Positions 13,329 through 20,476 are shown, counted from the stretch's first letter. The stretch is 20,644 nt of DNA from DASXRC01 sp036506495 (GCA_036506495.1 DASXRQ010000238.1:1-20644), one strand, 5' to 3'. The notes: generated by a model not told the origin, from the sequence alone. Program-made: numbers and translations.

Positions 13329-15572
13329 GGGAGGCAACGTTCACAATACGGCCCGGGCGGGGAGCAGGAGGAGGGCTCCGGTCCGGCGGCCGAGCCGGAC
13401 AATCCGCCGAAATCCGACGCGCCGGCCGAGTCCTCGCCCTCGCGGTCGGCCGCGCCCTCTCCAGAGCCGCGCGCGGTGAAGCCGCACCCGAGCGTCGTCG
13501 TGCCGCCGAAGGCCGCGCCCGTCGGGCGGGCGACCGTTCGTCCGCCGGTGGCGACACCGGCCGACGTCATCCGGCCGGCAACCGGTCGGACGCGTGGAGT
13601 CGCGGCGGTACGCCCGAACCCGAACCCCCCGGCCGCCGCCGCACCCCCGGTGGCTGACGACGCGACCGGCGGGCCGCCGTCCTCGAACCGCGCACCTGCC
13701 GGGCCGGCCAGGCCGCCCACCGCGCCACGGGTTGACGCACCACCACCGGCCGCGAGCCCGCCGGTGCCCGTGAGCACACCGCCCAATCCGGTGAGCCCGC
13801 CCGCGGCCCCCGCCCGGCCACCCAGAACGCCGTTCCGGGCCCGAGCGACCGTCTCGCCGCCCGCGGTCCGGGGCGTGGCGCGGCCCGTCGGCTCGGTGTC
13901 CGCGCGCCCGCCGGCGGGCGCGACCCGGCCCGGAACCGCGATCCCCCAGTTGGCGTTGCCACCGGGAACCCCGCTGACCCTGCCCGCCGCTGCTCCGCGG
14001 CCGGACGGACCACCCGCGTCGACGCCGGACCCGTCCAAGCCGCCGGGCGCCGCACCGCCGGGCGCCGCACGTACGCCGGCGGAACGCCCCGGTCCGCCCG
14101 GCGCGCGGGGTCTGAAGGCCACGTTGGGCCGCCGGGGCCTGCTCGTCGGGCTGCTGTCGACCGTCCTCGTGCTGGTGCTCGCCACGGTCGGGCTCGTCGT
14201 CGTCCGTCCCGGTCCGGTCGCGGGTTGGCTCGGCAGTTCGGACCCGACGCGGCCGTCCCCGGTGCCTGGGCCGAGCGAGCCCGCCCCGTCCCCGGTGCTG
14301 GCCGGTGCCGCGGTCGACGCTCCGGTGCCGACCGCGGGCGGGGTGCGCGCCGCGATAGACACGCTCGTCCACGACGCCGGCCTCGGCACCAGGGTCAGCG
14401 CGTCGGTCGTGGACGGCACGACAGGCAGGACCCTGTACGCCTCGGGGGCCAACGTGCCGACCACGCCGGCGTCGATAACAAAGCTCATCACGGCGGCCAC
14501 CGTGCTGGAGGCTCGCGGTCCGGCGTACCGCATCGGAACTCGCGTCGTGGCCGGCCTCCGCCCCGGTGAGGTCGTGTTGATCGGCGGCGGCGACCCGACC
14601 CTCGCCGTGAATGGAACCGGGACGTACCCCGGCGCGGCCCGGCTCGACCGGCTGGCGGCACGCGTCAAGACCGCCCTCGGCGGGGTGACTCCCACGCGCG
14701 TGATCGTGGACACGTCGCTCTACAGCGGACCGCTGTACGGGCCGGGCTGGGACCCAGACATCGTGACCGGCGGGTTCGCCGCGCCGATGACCGCGCTGAT
14801 GACCGACGGTGGGCGGATCGACCCGAAGGACACGTCGGACGCTGACCGGTACGCGCAACCGGACCTGGCCGCCGGGCGCGCGTTCGCCAGGGTGCTCGGA
14901 ATGCCGCAGAACGCGGTGGCGGCGACCGCCCGGGGCCGCGCACCGACCGGCGGCGCGACCGCGAGCGCCACGCCCACGGGTGGCGTGCCCGCGCCCGGCA
15001 CCGAGCTGGGCGTCGTCGAGTCGCCGCCGATGATCCGGCTGGTCGAGCTCATGCTCTCGGAGAGCGACAACGTGCTCGCCGAGGCGCTCGCCCGGCAGGT
15101 GGCCCTCGCGAAGAAGGAGCCCGCCTCGTACGCCGGCGGCGCAGCGGCGATGGACGCCGAGCTCGCCGACCTCGGCCTCGACCCGGACCAGGCCCAGCTG
15201 TCCGACGGCAGCGGCCTGTCCCGGCGGAACCGCATCACCCCGACCCTGCTGACCGACCTTCTTTCGCTGGCGGCCAGTGGACACGAGCGTGTGGCCGGAC
15301 TGTTCGGCGGCCTTCCGGTGGCCGGTTGGTCCGGCACGCTCAAGGACCGGTTCCGTACCCCGGCCGACGGCAGCCGGTCCGGTGCCGGCGCCGTTCGGGC
15401 GAAGACCGGCACGCTCAACCGCGTCAACGGCATCGCCGGAATCGTGCAGACCGCCGAGGGGCGTCTCCTCGCGTTCGCCGTGCTCGCCGATCAGGTGCCG
15501 TCTGCCACGCTCGACGCGCAGGCCGCGCTGGACCGCATCGCCGCCACACTGGCGACCTGCGGCTGCCGCTGA
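13326..15572 (+). CDS. dacB: D-alanyl-D-alanine carboxypeptidase, PBP4/DacB family, with long disordered N-terminal tail
   Basis: PBP4-type enzymes (peptidase S13) trim or cleave peptidoglycan peptides outside the membrane. In the 748-residue protein, residues 1 to about 265 are a Pro/Ala/Gly/Arg-rich, probably disordered stretch. A membrane helix follows at about 272-295, then a short Pro/Ser linker and the catalytic domain. Penicillin-binding motifs are present: SITK (Ser383 nucleophile, Lys386), SDN (Ser580-Asn582) and KTG (Lys693). The topology puts the tail in the cytoplasm and the enzyme outside. The M. tuberculosis counterpart Rv3627c is about 460 residues, so the tail is an addition of almost 300 residues. 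It is followed by the DUF2342 gene and tilS in the conserved order. Alternative starts are ATG 13308 and GTG 13287. Confidence 0.9.
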   Translation: MGRQRSQYGPGGEQEEGSGPAAEPDNPPKSDAPAESSPSRSAAPSPEPRAVKPHPSVVVPPKAAPVGRATVRPPVATPADVIRPATGRTRGVAAVRPNPNPPAAAAPPVADDATGGPPSSNRAPAGPARPPTAPRVDAPPPAASPPVPVSTPPNPVSPPAAPARPPRTPFRARATVSPPAVRGVARPVGSVSARPPAGATRPGTAIPQLALPPGTPLTLPAAAPRPDGPPASTPDPSKPPGAAPPGAARTPAERPGPPGARGLKATLGRRGLLVGLLSTVLVLVLATVGLVVVRPGPVAGWLGSSDPTRPSPVPGPSEPAPSPVLAGAAVDAPVPTAGGVRAAIDTLVHDAGLGTRVSASVVDGTTGRTLYASGANVPTTPASITKLITAATVLEARGPAYRIGTRVVAGLRPGEVVLIGGGDPTLAVNGTGTYPGAARLDRLAARVKTALGGVTPTRVIVDTSLYSGPLYGPGWDPDIVTGGFAAPMTALMTDGGRIDPKDTSDADRYAQPDLAAGRAFARVLGMPQNAVAATARGRAPTGGATASATPTGGVPAPGTELGVVESPPMIRLVELMLSESDNVLAEALARQVALAKKEPASYAGGAAAMDAELADLGLDPDQAQLSDGSGLSRRNRITPTLLTDLLSLAASGHERVAGLFGGLPVAGWSGTLKDRFRTPADGSRSGAGAVRAKTGTLNRVNGIAGIVQTAEGRLLAFAVLADQVPSATLDAQAALDRIAATLATCGCR
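14041..14070 (+). repeat. 15-bp perfect tandem duplication inside the dacB tail
   Basis: CGCCGGGCGCCGCAC occurs twice in a row, at 14041-14055 and 14056-14070. It is in frame (5 codons), so the tail can gain or lose PGAAP-like units without a frameshift. Confidence 0.8.
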
Positions 15573-15619
15573 CGCCGAGGCCACGCGATCCGTTCCCATG
15601 ATCTACAGGTAGGGATGCG

Positions 15620-15642
15620 ACCCGCGGGTACGGTGGGGTTCA
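15620..15642 (+). promoter_or_regulatory. Palindrome plus -10 box (TACGGT), near-leaderless start of the DUF2342 gene
   Basis: TACGGT at 15629-15634 and a 7-nt gap give predicted +1 at 15641, one base before ATG 15642. The perfect 10-bp palindrome ACCCGCGGGT (15620-15629) abuts the box and shares its first T, so a protein bound there would block the promoter. No ribosome binding site is seen. Confidence 0.45.
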
Positions 15643-16697
15643 TGGCGCAGTTCGTCGACTGGGATCTGGCCGCGGCGACCGCGGGTGCTCTGGGCAAGTC
15701 GGGCCCGCGGGTGTCCTATGCGGAGGCCTCGGAGGTCGTCGCCGACCTGCGCCGCCTGACGGACGAGGCGGCCGGGCACGTCGTGGCGTACACCGGGCTG
15801 CAGTCACAGGTGGCCCACCCGCCGGTGCGGGTGGTGGACCGGCGCGACTGGGCCGGCGTGAACATCACCGGCCTGCGCGAGGTGATCACGCCGCTGGTCA
15901 GCAGGCTGAGCGGAGACAGGCAACCGGGTCCACTCACCGAGGCGATCGGGTCGCGGATCACCGGTGTCCAGGCCGGCACGGTCCTGGCGTACCTCTCCGG
16001 CCGGGTGCTCGGCCAGTACGAGGTGTTCTCCTCCGACCCCGGGCAGCTGCTGCTCGTGGCGCCGAACATCGTCGAGGTGGAGCGGAAGCTGCAGGTCGGC
16101 CCGCGCGACTTCCGGCTCTGGGTGTGCCTGCACGAGGTCACCCACCGCACGCAGTTCACCGCGGTGCCGTGGATGCGGGCACACTTCCTCGGCGAGGTGC
16201 AGGCGTTCGTCGACGCGTCGCAGGTCGGTGCCGATCAGCTCGCCGAGCGCCTTCGGCGGGCCGTCGGCGCGCTCGCGGACGCGATCCGCGATCCCAACAG
16301 CCGCGCATCGGTGCTCGACCTGGTGCAGACGCCCGCCCAGAAGGCGGTGCTGGACCGGCTCACCGCCCTGATGACCCTGTTGGAGGGCCACGCCGAGTAC
16401 GTCATGGATGGGGTCGGGCCGGAGGTGATTCCGACGGTCGCCGACATCCGGGCGAAGTTCAGCCGCCGTCGCGAGGCGGCCAACCCGCTGGAGAAGGTCG
16501 TCCGACGGCTGCTGGGCATCGAGGTGAAGATGCGCCAGTACGCCGAGGGCCGCAAGTTCGTCCACGCGGTCGTCGACCGGGTCGGCATGGCCGGGTTCAA
16601 CAAGGTCTTCGGCTCGCCGCTCACCCTGCCCCGGCTGGAGGAGCTGACGGATCCAGAGGCCTGGGTGGCCCGGGTCTACGGCCCGGTTGCCGCCTGA
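15642..16697 (+). CDS. Zincin-like metallopeptidase family protein (DUF2342)
   Basis: This is the Rv3626c-type family, often labelled zinc-dependent metalloprotease or F420-biosynthesis-associated protein; its substrate is not known. The 351-residue protein has LHEVTHRTQF, an HExxH zinc motif with His164, Glu165 and His168, and a downstream EGHAEYVMD segment that may supply the third ligand. There is no signal peptide or membrane helix, so it is predicted cytosolic, which is unusual next to an exported carboxypeptidase. The start is ATG 15642, chosen because homology begins there and a TACGGT box sits 7 nt upstream. It lies between dacB and tilS, the same order as in M. tuberculosis. tilS follows within 17 nt. 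The fold is supported by the motif; proteolysis itself is inferred. Confidence 0.88.
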   Translation: MAQFVDWDLAAATAGALGKSGPRVSYAEASEVVADLRRLTDEAAGHVVAYTGLQSQVAHPPVRVVDRRDWAGVNITGLREVITPLVSRLSGDRQPGPLTEAIGSRITGVQAGTVLAYLSGRVLGQYEVFSSDPGQLLLVAPNIVEVERKLQVGPRDFRLWVCLHEVTHRTQFTAVPWMRAHFLGEVQAFVDASQVGADQLAERLRRAVGALADAIRDPNSRASVLDLVQTPAQKAVLDRLTALMTLLEGHAEYVMDGVGPEVIPTVADIRAKFSRRREAANPLEKVVRRLLGIEVKMRQYAEGRKFVHAVVDRVGMAGFNKVFGSPLTLPRLEELTDPEAWVARVYGPVAA

Positions 16698-16714
16698 CGG
16701 GCGGACGCCGCGCC

Positions 16715-17719
16715 GTGGGCACCCTCGCGCCGCCGGTCGCCGCCGTCCGCGTCGCGGTCCGGCGGGCCTTGGCGGGCGTACGCGCGGATTCGCTCGTTCT
16801 CGTCGCGTGCTCCGGTGGCGCCGACTCGCTGGCGCTCGCCGCCGCCACCGCCTTTGTCGCGCCACGGCTCGGCCTGCGCGCCGGGCTCGTGACCGTCGAC
16901 CACGGCCTGCAGCCGGGCTCGGCGGCGCGGGCCAAGGCGGTCGCGGAGTGGGGTCGCGCCCTGAGCCTCGACCCGACCGAGGTGCTGACCGTCGACGTGG
17001 CCGCCCGGGCCGGCGGCCCGGAGGCGGCCGCACGCGACGCGCGATATGCCGCCCTCACCGAGGCGGCCCGCTCGCTCGGCGCCGCCGCCGTTCTCGTCGG
17101 ACACACGCGCGACGACCAGGCCGAGACCGTGCTGCTCGCGCTCGCGCGCGGCGCGGGACCGCGCGGCCTCGCCGGCATGCCGACACGGCGCGAGGTGGAC
17201 GGCGTCGCGCTGTTGCGTCCGCTGCTCGACGTGTCGCGAGAGCAGACCAGGGCGGCGTGCGCCGAGCTCGGGCTGACGCCGTGGGAGGACCCGCACAACG
17301 CCGACCCGGCATTTGCCCGCGCCCGCGTGCGCGGCACCGCGCTGCCGGCCCTGGTCGACGCGCTCGGACCGGACGTCGTCGACAACCTGGCCCGGACCGC
17401 GCGGCTCCTCGCCGCCGACGCCGAGGCGCTGGACGCGTTGGCCGCCACCGCACTGGGAGAGGCCGCCGCTCCGGACGGCGCTCTGCGCGTACCCGCGCTG
17501 CTGCGGTTGCCCGCGGCGCTGCGCTCACGCGTCCTGCACGGCTGGGCACGCGGTCTCGGCGCGCCCGGCGCGGCGCTGTCGCACCGGCACGTCGCGGCGC
17601 TGGACGCGCTCGTGACCGCGTGGCGGGGACAGGGCCTGGTGTGGCTGCCCGGCGGCATCGCGGTTGGCCGAGTCGGCGACCGCCTCGAGCGCTGGCCGAC
17701 TTCGGCCGCGACGTCGTGA
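16715..17719 (+). CDS. tilS: tRNA(Ile)-lysidine synthetase
   Basis: TilS attaches lysine to C34 of the CAU-anticodon isoleucine tRNA so that it reads AUA; it is normally essential. The 334-residue protein has the PP-loop ATP site SGGADS (33-38), TVDHGL, and the GHTRDDQAET segment (His130 onward) typical of TilS. It is shorter than E. coli TilS (432) because the C-terminal domain is small, as in other actinobacteria. I chose GTG 16715 because the conserved part begins about 25 residues later and no better start lies between it and the upstream stop at 16697. The ribosome binding site is weak. Its stop overlaps the start of the gamma-glutamyltransferase-family gene (GTGA). The usual next gene, hpt, is absent here. 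Confidence 0.93.
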   Translation: MGTLAPPVAAVRVAVRRALAGVRADSLVLVACSGGADSLALAAATAFVAPRLGLRAGLVTVDHGLQPGSAARAKAVAEWGRALSLDPTEVLTVDVAARAGGPEAAARDARYAALTEAARSLGAAAVLVGHTRDDQAETVLLALARGAGPRGLAGMPTRREVDGVALLRPLLDVSREQTRAACAELGLTPWEDPHNADPAFARARVRGTALPALVDALGPDVVDNLARTARLLAADAEALDALAATALGEAAAPDGALRVPALLRLPAALRSRVLHGWARGLGAPGAALSHRHVAALDALVTAWRGQGLVWLPGGIAVGRVGDRLERWPTSAATS

Positions 17720-19353
17720 CGCGCCCGCCGTTGTACGCCGCCCACGGTGCGGTGGCGACGAGCCAACCACTCGCGGCGGCGGCGGGTCTCGCGGCGCTCC
17801 GGAGTGGCGGCAACGCGGTCGATGCCGCGGTCGCGACCGCGGTCGCGCTCACCGTCCTCGAGCCCGGCTCCAATGACATCGGCGGCGACCTGTTCGCGAT
17901 CGTCTGGGACGGCACGCGGATGCACGGCCTCAACGCCTCCGGCCGGTCACCCAGTGCTCTGACCTGGGAACGGGCGACGGCGGCGCGGCAACCGGCGGCG
18001 ACCGCGGCACACGGCGGGGCGCAGGCCGCGGTCGGCGAGCACGGCGCGATGGCCGCGCGTGGGTGGCTGCCGGTCACCGTCCCCGGAGCCCCCGCCGGCT
18101 GGCGCGACCTGCACGTCCGGTTCGGCACCCTGCCGTTCGGGGACCTGTTCGCCGACGCGATCCGGTACGCCGAGCACGGCTACCCCGTCGCGCCCAGGGT
18201 CGCGCGGCACTGGGACCGCGCGGTCCAGGTTCACGAGCGGCTCGTGGGCGAGGAGTTCGCCGAGTGGGCGCGGGTGTTCACGGTGGACGGACGAGCGCCG
18301 AGGGTCGGCGAACGCTGGGCCAACCCGGCGGCCGCCCGGACGCTCCGGCTGGTGGCAGACAGCGGCGCCGAAGCGTTCTACCGTGGCGAGATCGCCGAGG
18401 CACTTGCGCGGCACGCGGCGGCGACCGGCGGACTGCTCGCCGCCGCGGACCTTGCCGGGCACGCGTCGACCTGGGTCGAGCCGGTGTCCGCGCGCTACCA
18501 CGGTCACGAGGTCTGGGAGCTGCCGCCGAACGGGCAGGGCGTCGCGGCGCTGCTGGCACTCAACGTGCTGGACGGGGTGGACCTCGACGCGATGCCGCCC
18601 GAGGAGCGCCTGCATTGGCGGATTGAGGCCATGAAGCTGGGGTTCGCAGACGCGCATGCCTATGTCGCCGATCCGGAACGCGTCCACGTGCCGACCGCGG
18701 CGCTGCTCACCAAGGAGTACGCCGACGCACGCCGCGCACTGATCGGCCCCCGGGCGGGTACGCCATGCCCCGGCGACCCGGCCCGAGGTGGCACCGTCTA
18801 CCTATGTGCGGCGGACGGCGACGGCATGATGGTGAGCCTGATCCAGTCCACCTACCTCGGGTTCGGTTCGTATGTCGTGCTGCCCGGCTTCGGCTTCGGG
18901 CTGCAGAACCGCGGTGCTGGCTTCCGGCTCGATCCGGCGCATCCGAATGTCGTGGCACCCGGCAAGCGTCCGTTCCACACCATCATCCCTGGCTTCCTCA
19001 CCCGCGGGGGCGAACCGGTGGGCCCGTTCGGTGTCGTCGGCGGACACATGCAGCCGCAGGGCCACGTGCAGCTGCTCGCGTCCACACTGGACGACCGGCT
19101 GGACCCGCAGGCCGCGCTCGCGGCGCCACGCTGGTACTGGCACGCCGGTCGGACCGTGCTCGTCGAGCCCGGCCTGGCGGCGGGCGCCGACGGTGCGGCC
19201 ACGATCGCGGGCCTCCGGCGCCGCGGGCACAAGATAGCGATCGAGCCCGATCCGTCCGCCTTCGGTTCCGGGCAGGCGATCTGGCGGCTCGCGGACGGCG
19301 GCTACGTCGGGGGCTCGGAGCCACGTGCGGACGGGTACGCGGTAGGGTTCTGA
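17716..19353 (+). CDS. Gamma-glutamyltransferase family protein (cytosolic type)
   Basis: Enzymes of this Ntn-hydrolase family transfer or hydrolyse gamma-glutamyl groups, as in glutathione or other gamma-glutamyl compounds; they cut themselves to free an N-terminal Thr. The 545-residue protein has the N-terminal GGNAVDAAVATAVALTVLEP signature, the NDIGGDLFA segment, and GGTVYLCAADGDG, where Thr360 should be the self-cleavage nucleophile. This would give chains of about 359 and 186 residues. Later motifs include PGFGFGLQNRG, KRPFHTIIPGF and GGHMQPQGHVQ. No signal peptide is seen, unlike exported E. coli Ggt. It starts at GTG 17716, overlapping the tilS stop by 4 nt, so it is probably translationally coupled. 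The true substrate is uncertain, since many members of this branch act on compounds other than glutathione. Confidence 0.88.
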   Translation: MTRPPLYAAHGAVATSQPLAAAAGLAALRSGGNAVDAAVATAVALTVLEPGSNDIGGDLFAIVWDGTRMHGLNASGRSPSALTWERATAARQPAATAAHGGAQAAVGEHGAMAARGWLPVTVPGAPAGWRDLHVRFGTLPFGDLFADAIRYAEHGYPVAPRVARHWDRAVQVHERLVGEEFAEWARVFTVDGRAPRVGERWANPAAARTLRLVADSGAEAFYRGEIAEALARHAAATGGLLAAADLAGHASTWVEPVSARYHGHEVWELPPNGQGVAALLALNVLDGVDLDAMPPEERLHWRIEAMKLGFADAHAYVADPERVHVPTAALLTKEYADARRALIGPRAGTPCPGDPARGGTVYLCAADGDGMMVSLIQSTYLGFGSYVVLPGFGFGLQNRGAGFRLDPAHPNVVAPGKRPFHTIIPGFLTRGGEPVGPFGVVGGHMQPQGHVQLLASTLDDRLDPQAALAAPRWYWHAGRTVLVEPGLAAGADGAATIAGLRRRGHKIAIEPDPSAFGSGQAIWRLADGGYVGGSEPRADGYAVGF

Positions 19354-19362
19354 ACCCGCGCG
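19338..19362. terminator. Hairpin across the gamma-glutamyltransferase stop (candidate bidirectional terminator)
   Basis: GGGTTC (19345-19350) and GAACCC (19352-19357) flank a single T and form the core. CGCG (19338-19341) and CGCG (19359-19362) extend it with a small internal loop. The TGA stop at 19351-19353 is in the structure, and the convergent regulator gene ends at 19367. It suits termination from both sides. Confidence 0.5.
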
Positions 19363-19366
19363 CGCC

Positions 19367-20329
19367 TCAGGCGGCGGACTCGCGGTCGCGGAACGTGGCC
19401 CGGTACGCCTGCGGGGTGGCGCCGACCCGCCGGGTGAAGTGGTGCCGCAGGGCGGCGGCGTCGCCGAACCCGGCTCGGATGGCGACCGCGTCGACGGTCA
19501 GGCCGGTCTCCTCCAGCAGCCGCCGGGCCAGCAGCACGCGTTGGCCCGTCACCCAGTCGTGCGGGGTGGTGCCGGTCTCGGCCCGGAACCGACGCGCGAA
19601 CGTGCGCGGCGCCATGTGCGCCCGGGCGGCCATGTCCTCGACGGTCAGCTGCGTACCGAGGCTCTCGACCAGCCACCGCAGCACCGGCTCGAGCGTCGGC
19701 GCCTCCGGTGTCTTGGGAATCGGCGCCTCGATGTACTGCGCCTGGCCGCCGTCGCGGTGTGGCGGAACGACCATCCGCCGCGCGAGCTTGGTGGCCAACG
19801 CCGAGCCGTGCTCCTGGCGTACGAGGTGCAGGCAGGCGTCGATGCCGGCGGCGGTGCCGGCGCTGGTGAGCAGGTTGCCGTCGGCCACATAGAGCCGGTT
19901 GCACTGGACGTCGGCGCTCGGGAATCGAAGGGCCAGCTCGTCGGCGTACTTCCAGTGGGTTGTGCACTGCCGCCCGTCGAGCAGGCCGGCCTCGCCGAGC
20001 ACGAACGCGCCGGAGCACACGCTGAACATCCGGGCACCGCGGTCGCTCGCCGCCCGCAGCGCCGCCAGCACCTCGTCCGGAATGGCCGACCCCACTGGGT
20101 GTGCGGGGACCGCGACGAGGTCGGCCTCGGCCAGCGGCGTCAGGTCCGCGTGCGGCACGAGCAGGAAGCCCGACCGCGTACGCACCGGCGCGCCGTCCGG
20201 GGTGCAGACGGCGAAGTCGTACGTGGGGAAGCCGTCGCCAATGCGGTCTGTGCCGAACACCTCGCAGAGCACGCCGAGCTCGAACACCGCGACATCGTCC
20301 AGCGCCAGGACGGCCACCTTCGTCAGCAT
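19367..20329 (-). CDS. GlxA-family AraC-type transcriptional regulator with DJ-1/PfpI domain
   Basis: Regulators of this type join an N-terminal DJ-1/PfpI (glutamine amidotransferase-like) sensing domain to a C-terminal AraC DNA-binding domain. In the 320-residue protein the first domain covers about 3-190, with Cys105 in FSVCSGAFVLGEAGLLDGR at the nucleophile elbow and TTHW following. The AraC domain spans about 220-315, with two helix-turn-helix units around LTVEDMAARAHMAPRTFARR and GFGDAAALRHHFTRRVGATP. It starts at ATG 20329 with no ribosome binding site; a TAGTCT box 7 nt upstream suggests an almost leaderless mRNA. It is convergent with the gamma-glutamyltransferase gene and divergent from a small membrane protein gene; either could be a target. 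The ligand is unknown. Confidence 0.92.
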   Translation of the reverse strand: MLTKVAVLALDDVAVFELGVLCEVFGTDRIGDGFPTYDFAVCTPDGAPVRTRSGFLLVPHADLTPLAEADLVAVPAHPVGSAIPDEVLAALRAASDRGARMFSVCSGAFVLGEAGLLDGRQCTTHWKYADELALRFPSADVQCNRLYVADGNLLTSAGTAAGIDACLHLVRQEHGSALATKLARRMVVPPHRDGGQAQYIEAPIPKTPEAPTLEPVLRWLVESLGTQLTVEDMAARAHMAPRTFARRFRAETGTTPHDWVTGQRVLLARRLLEETGLTVDAVAIRAGFGDAAALRHHFTRRVGATPQAYRATFRDRESAA

Positions 20330-20342
20330 GCGGTCCAGACTA
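20329..20342 (-). promoter_or_regulatory. -10 box (TAGTCT), near-leaderless start of the GlxA-type regulator
   Basis: The minus strand reads TAGTCT from 20342 to 20337, then 7 nt, then ATG at 20329. Predicted +1 is 20330, a 1-nt leader. No -35 of the TTGACA type is seen; instead repeated ATGGCA sites lie where an activator or repressor would bind. Confidence 0.5.
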
Positions 20343-20350
20343 GCCGAATC

Positions 20351-20407
20351 ATGGCAGGAAATCGATGGGGTATGGCAAGCCTGCCACTTTCGGCCCGGAT
20401 GGCCATC
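20351..20407. promoter_or_regulatory. Cluster of ATGGCA-type half-sites upstream of the GlxA-type regulator (operator candidate)
   Basis: ATGGCA occurs at 20351-20356 and again at 20372-20377, a direct repeat with a 21-bp period, about two DNA turns. TGGCAGG (20352-20358) is also inverted as CCTGCCA (20380-20386). The 10-bp palindrome GATGGCCATC lies at 20398-20407. The cluster starts about 20 bp upstream of the predicted +1, covering the -35 region. Paired direct repeats at this spacing suit AraC-family binding, so autoregulation is plausible. Confidence 0.4.
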
Positions 20408-20427
20408 GCGGACACTAATAAGGACAT

Positions 20428-20441
20428 CCGGTGCGCACCGG
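20428..20441. repeat. 14-bp perfect palindrome
   Basis: CCGGTGCGCACCGG at 20428-20441 is a perfect palindrome in the gap between the divergent regulator and the small membrane protein gene. It could be an operator for the plus-strand gene. Confidence 0.5.
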
Positions 20442-20473
20442 TGACCGAAAGGACAACAAGCCGAAGGGTCACC
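20440..20473 (+). repeat. Inverted repeat that may mask the ribosome binding site of the small gene
   Basis: GGTGACC (20440-20446) and GGTCACC (20467-20473) are perfect 7-bp arms with a 20-nt loop. The right arm overlaps the last bases of the GAAGGG ribosome binding site (20463-20468) of the gene starting at 20477, so a folded RNA could hide it. Confidence 0.4.
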
Positions 20474-20476
20474 ACC

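Noticed and set aside
12674..14713. A possible 679-residue version of Ppa with a long N-terminal extension
   Set aside because: The extension is antisense to the dacB coding sequence. The ribosome binding site and family homology both place the start at 13183.
13341..15599. A 752-codon minus-strand open frame opposite dacB
   Set aside because: It has an Arg/Gly-rich shadow composition and no recognisable motif, while the opposite frame has all three penicillin-binding motifs.
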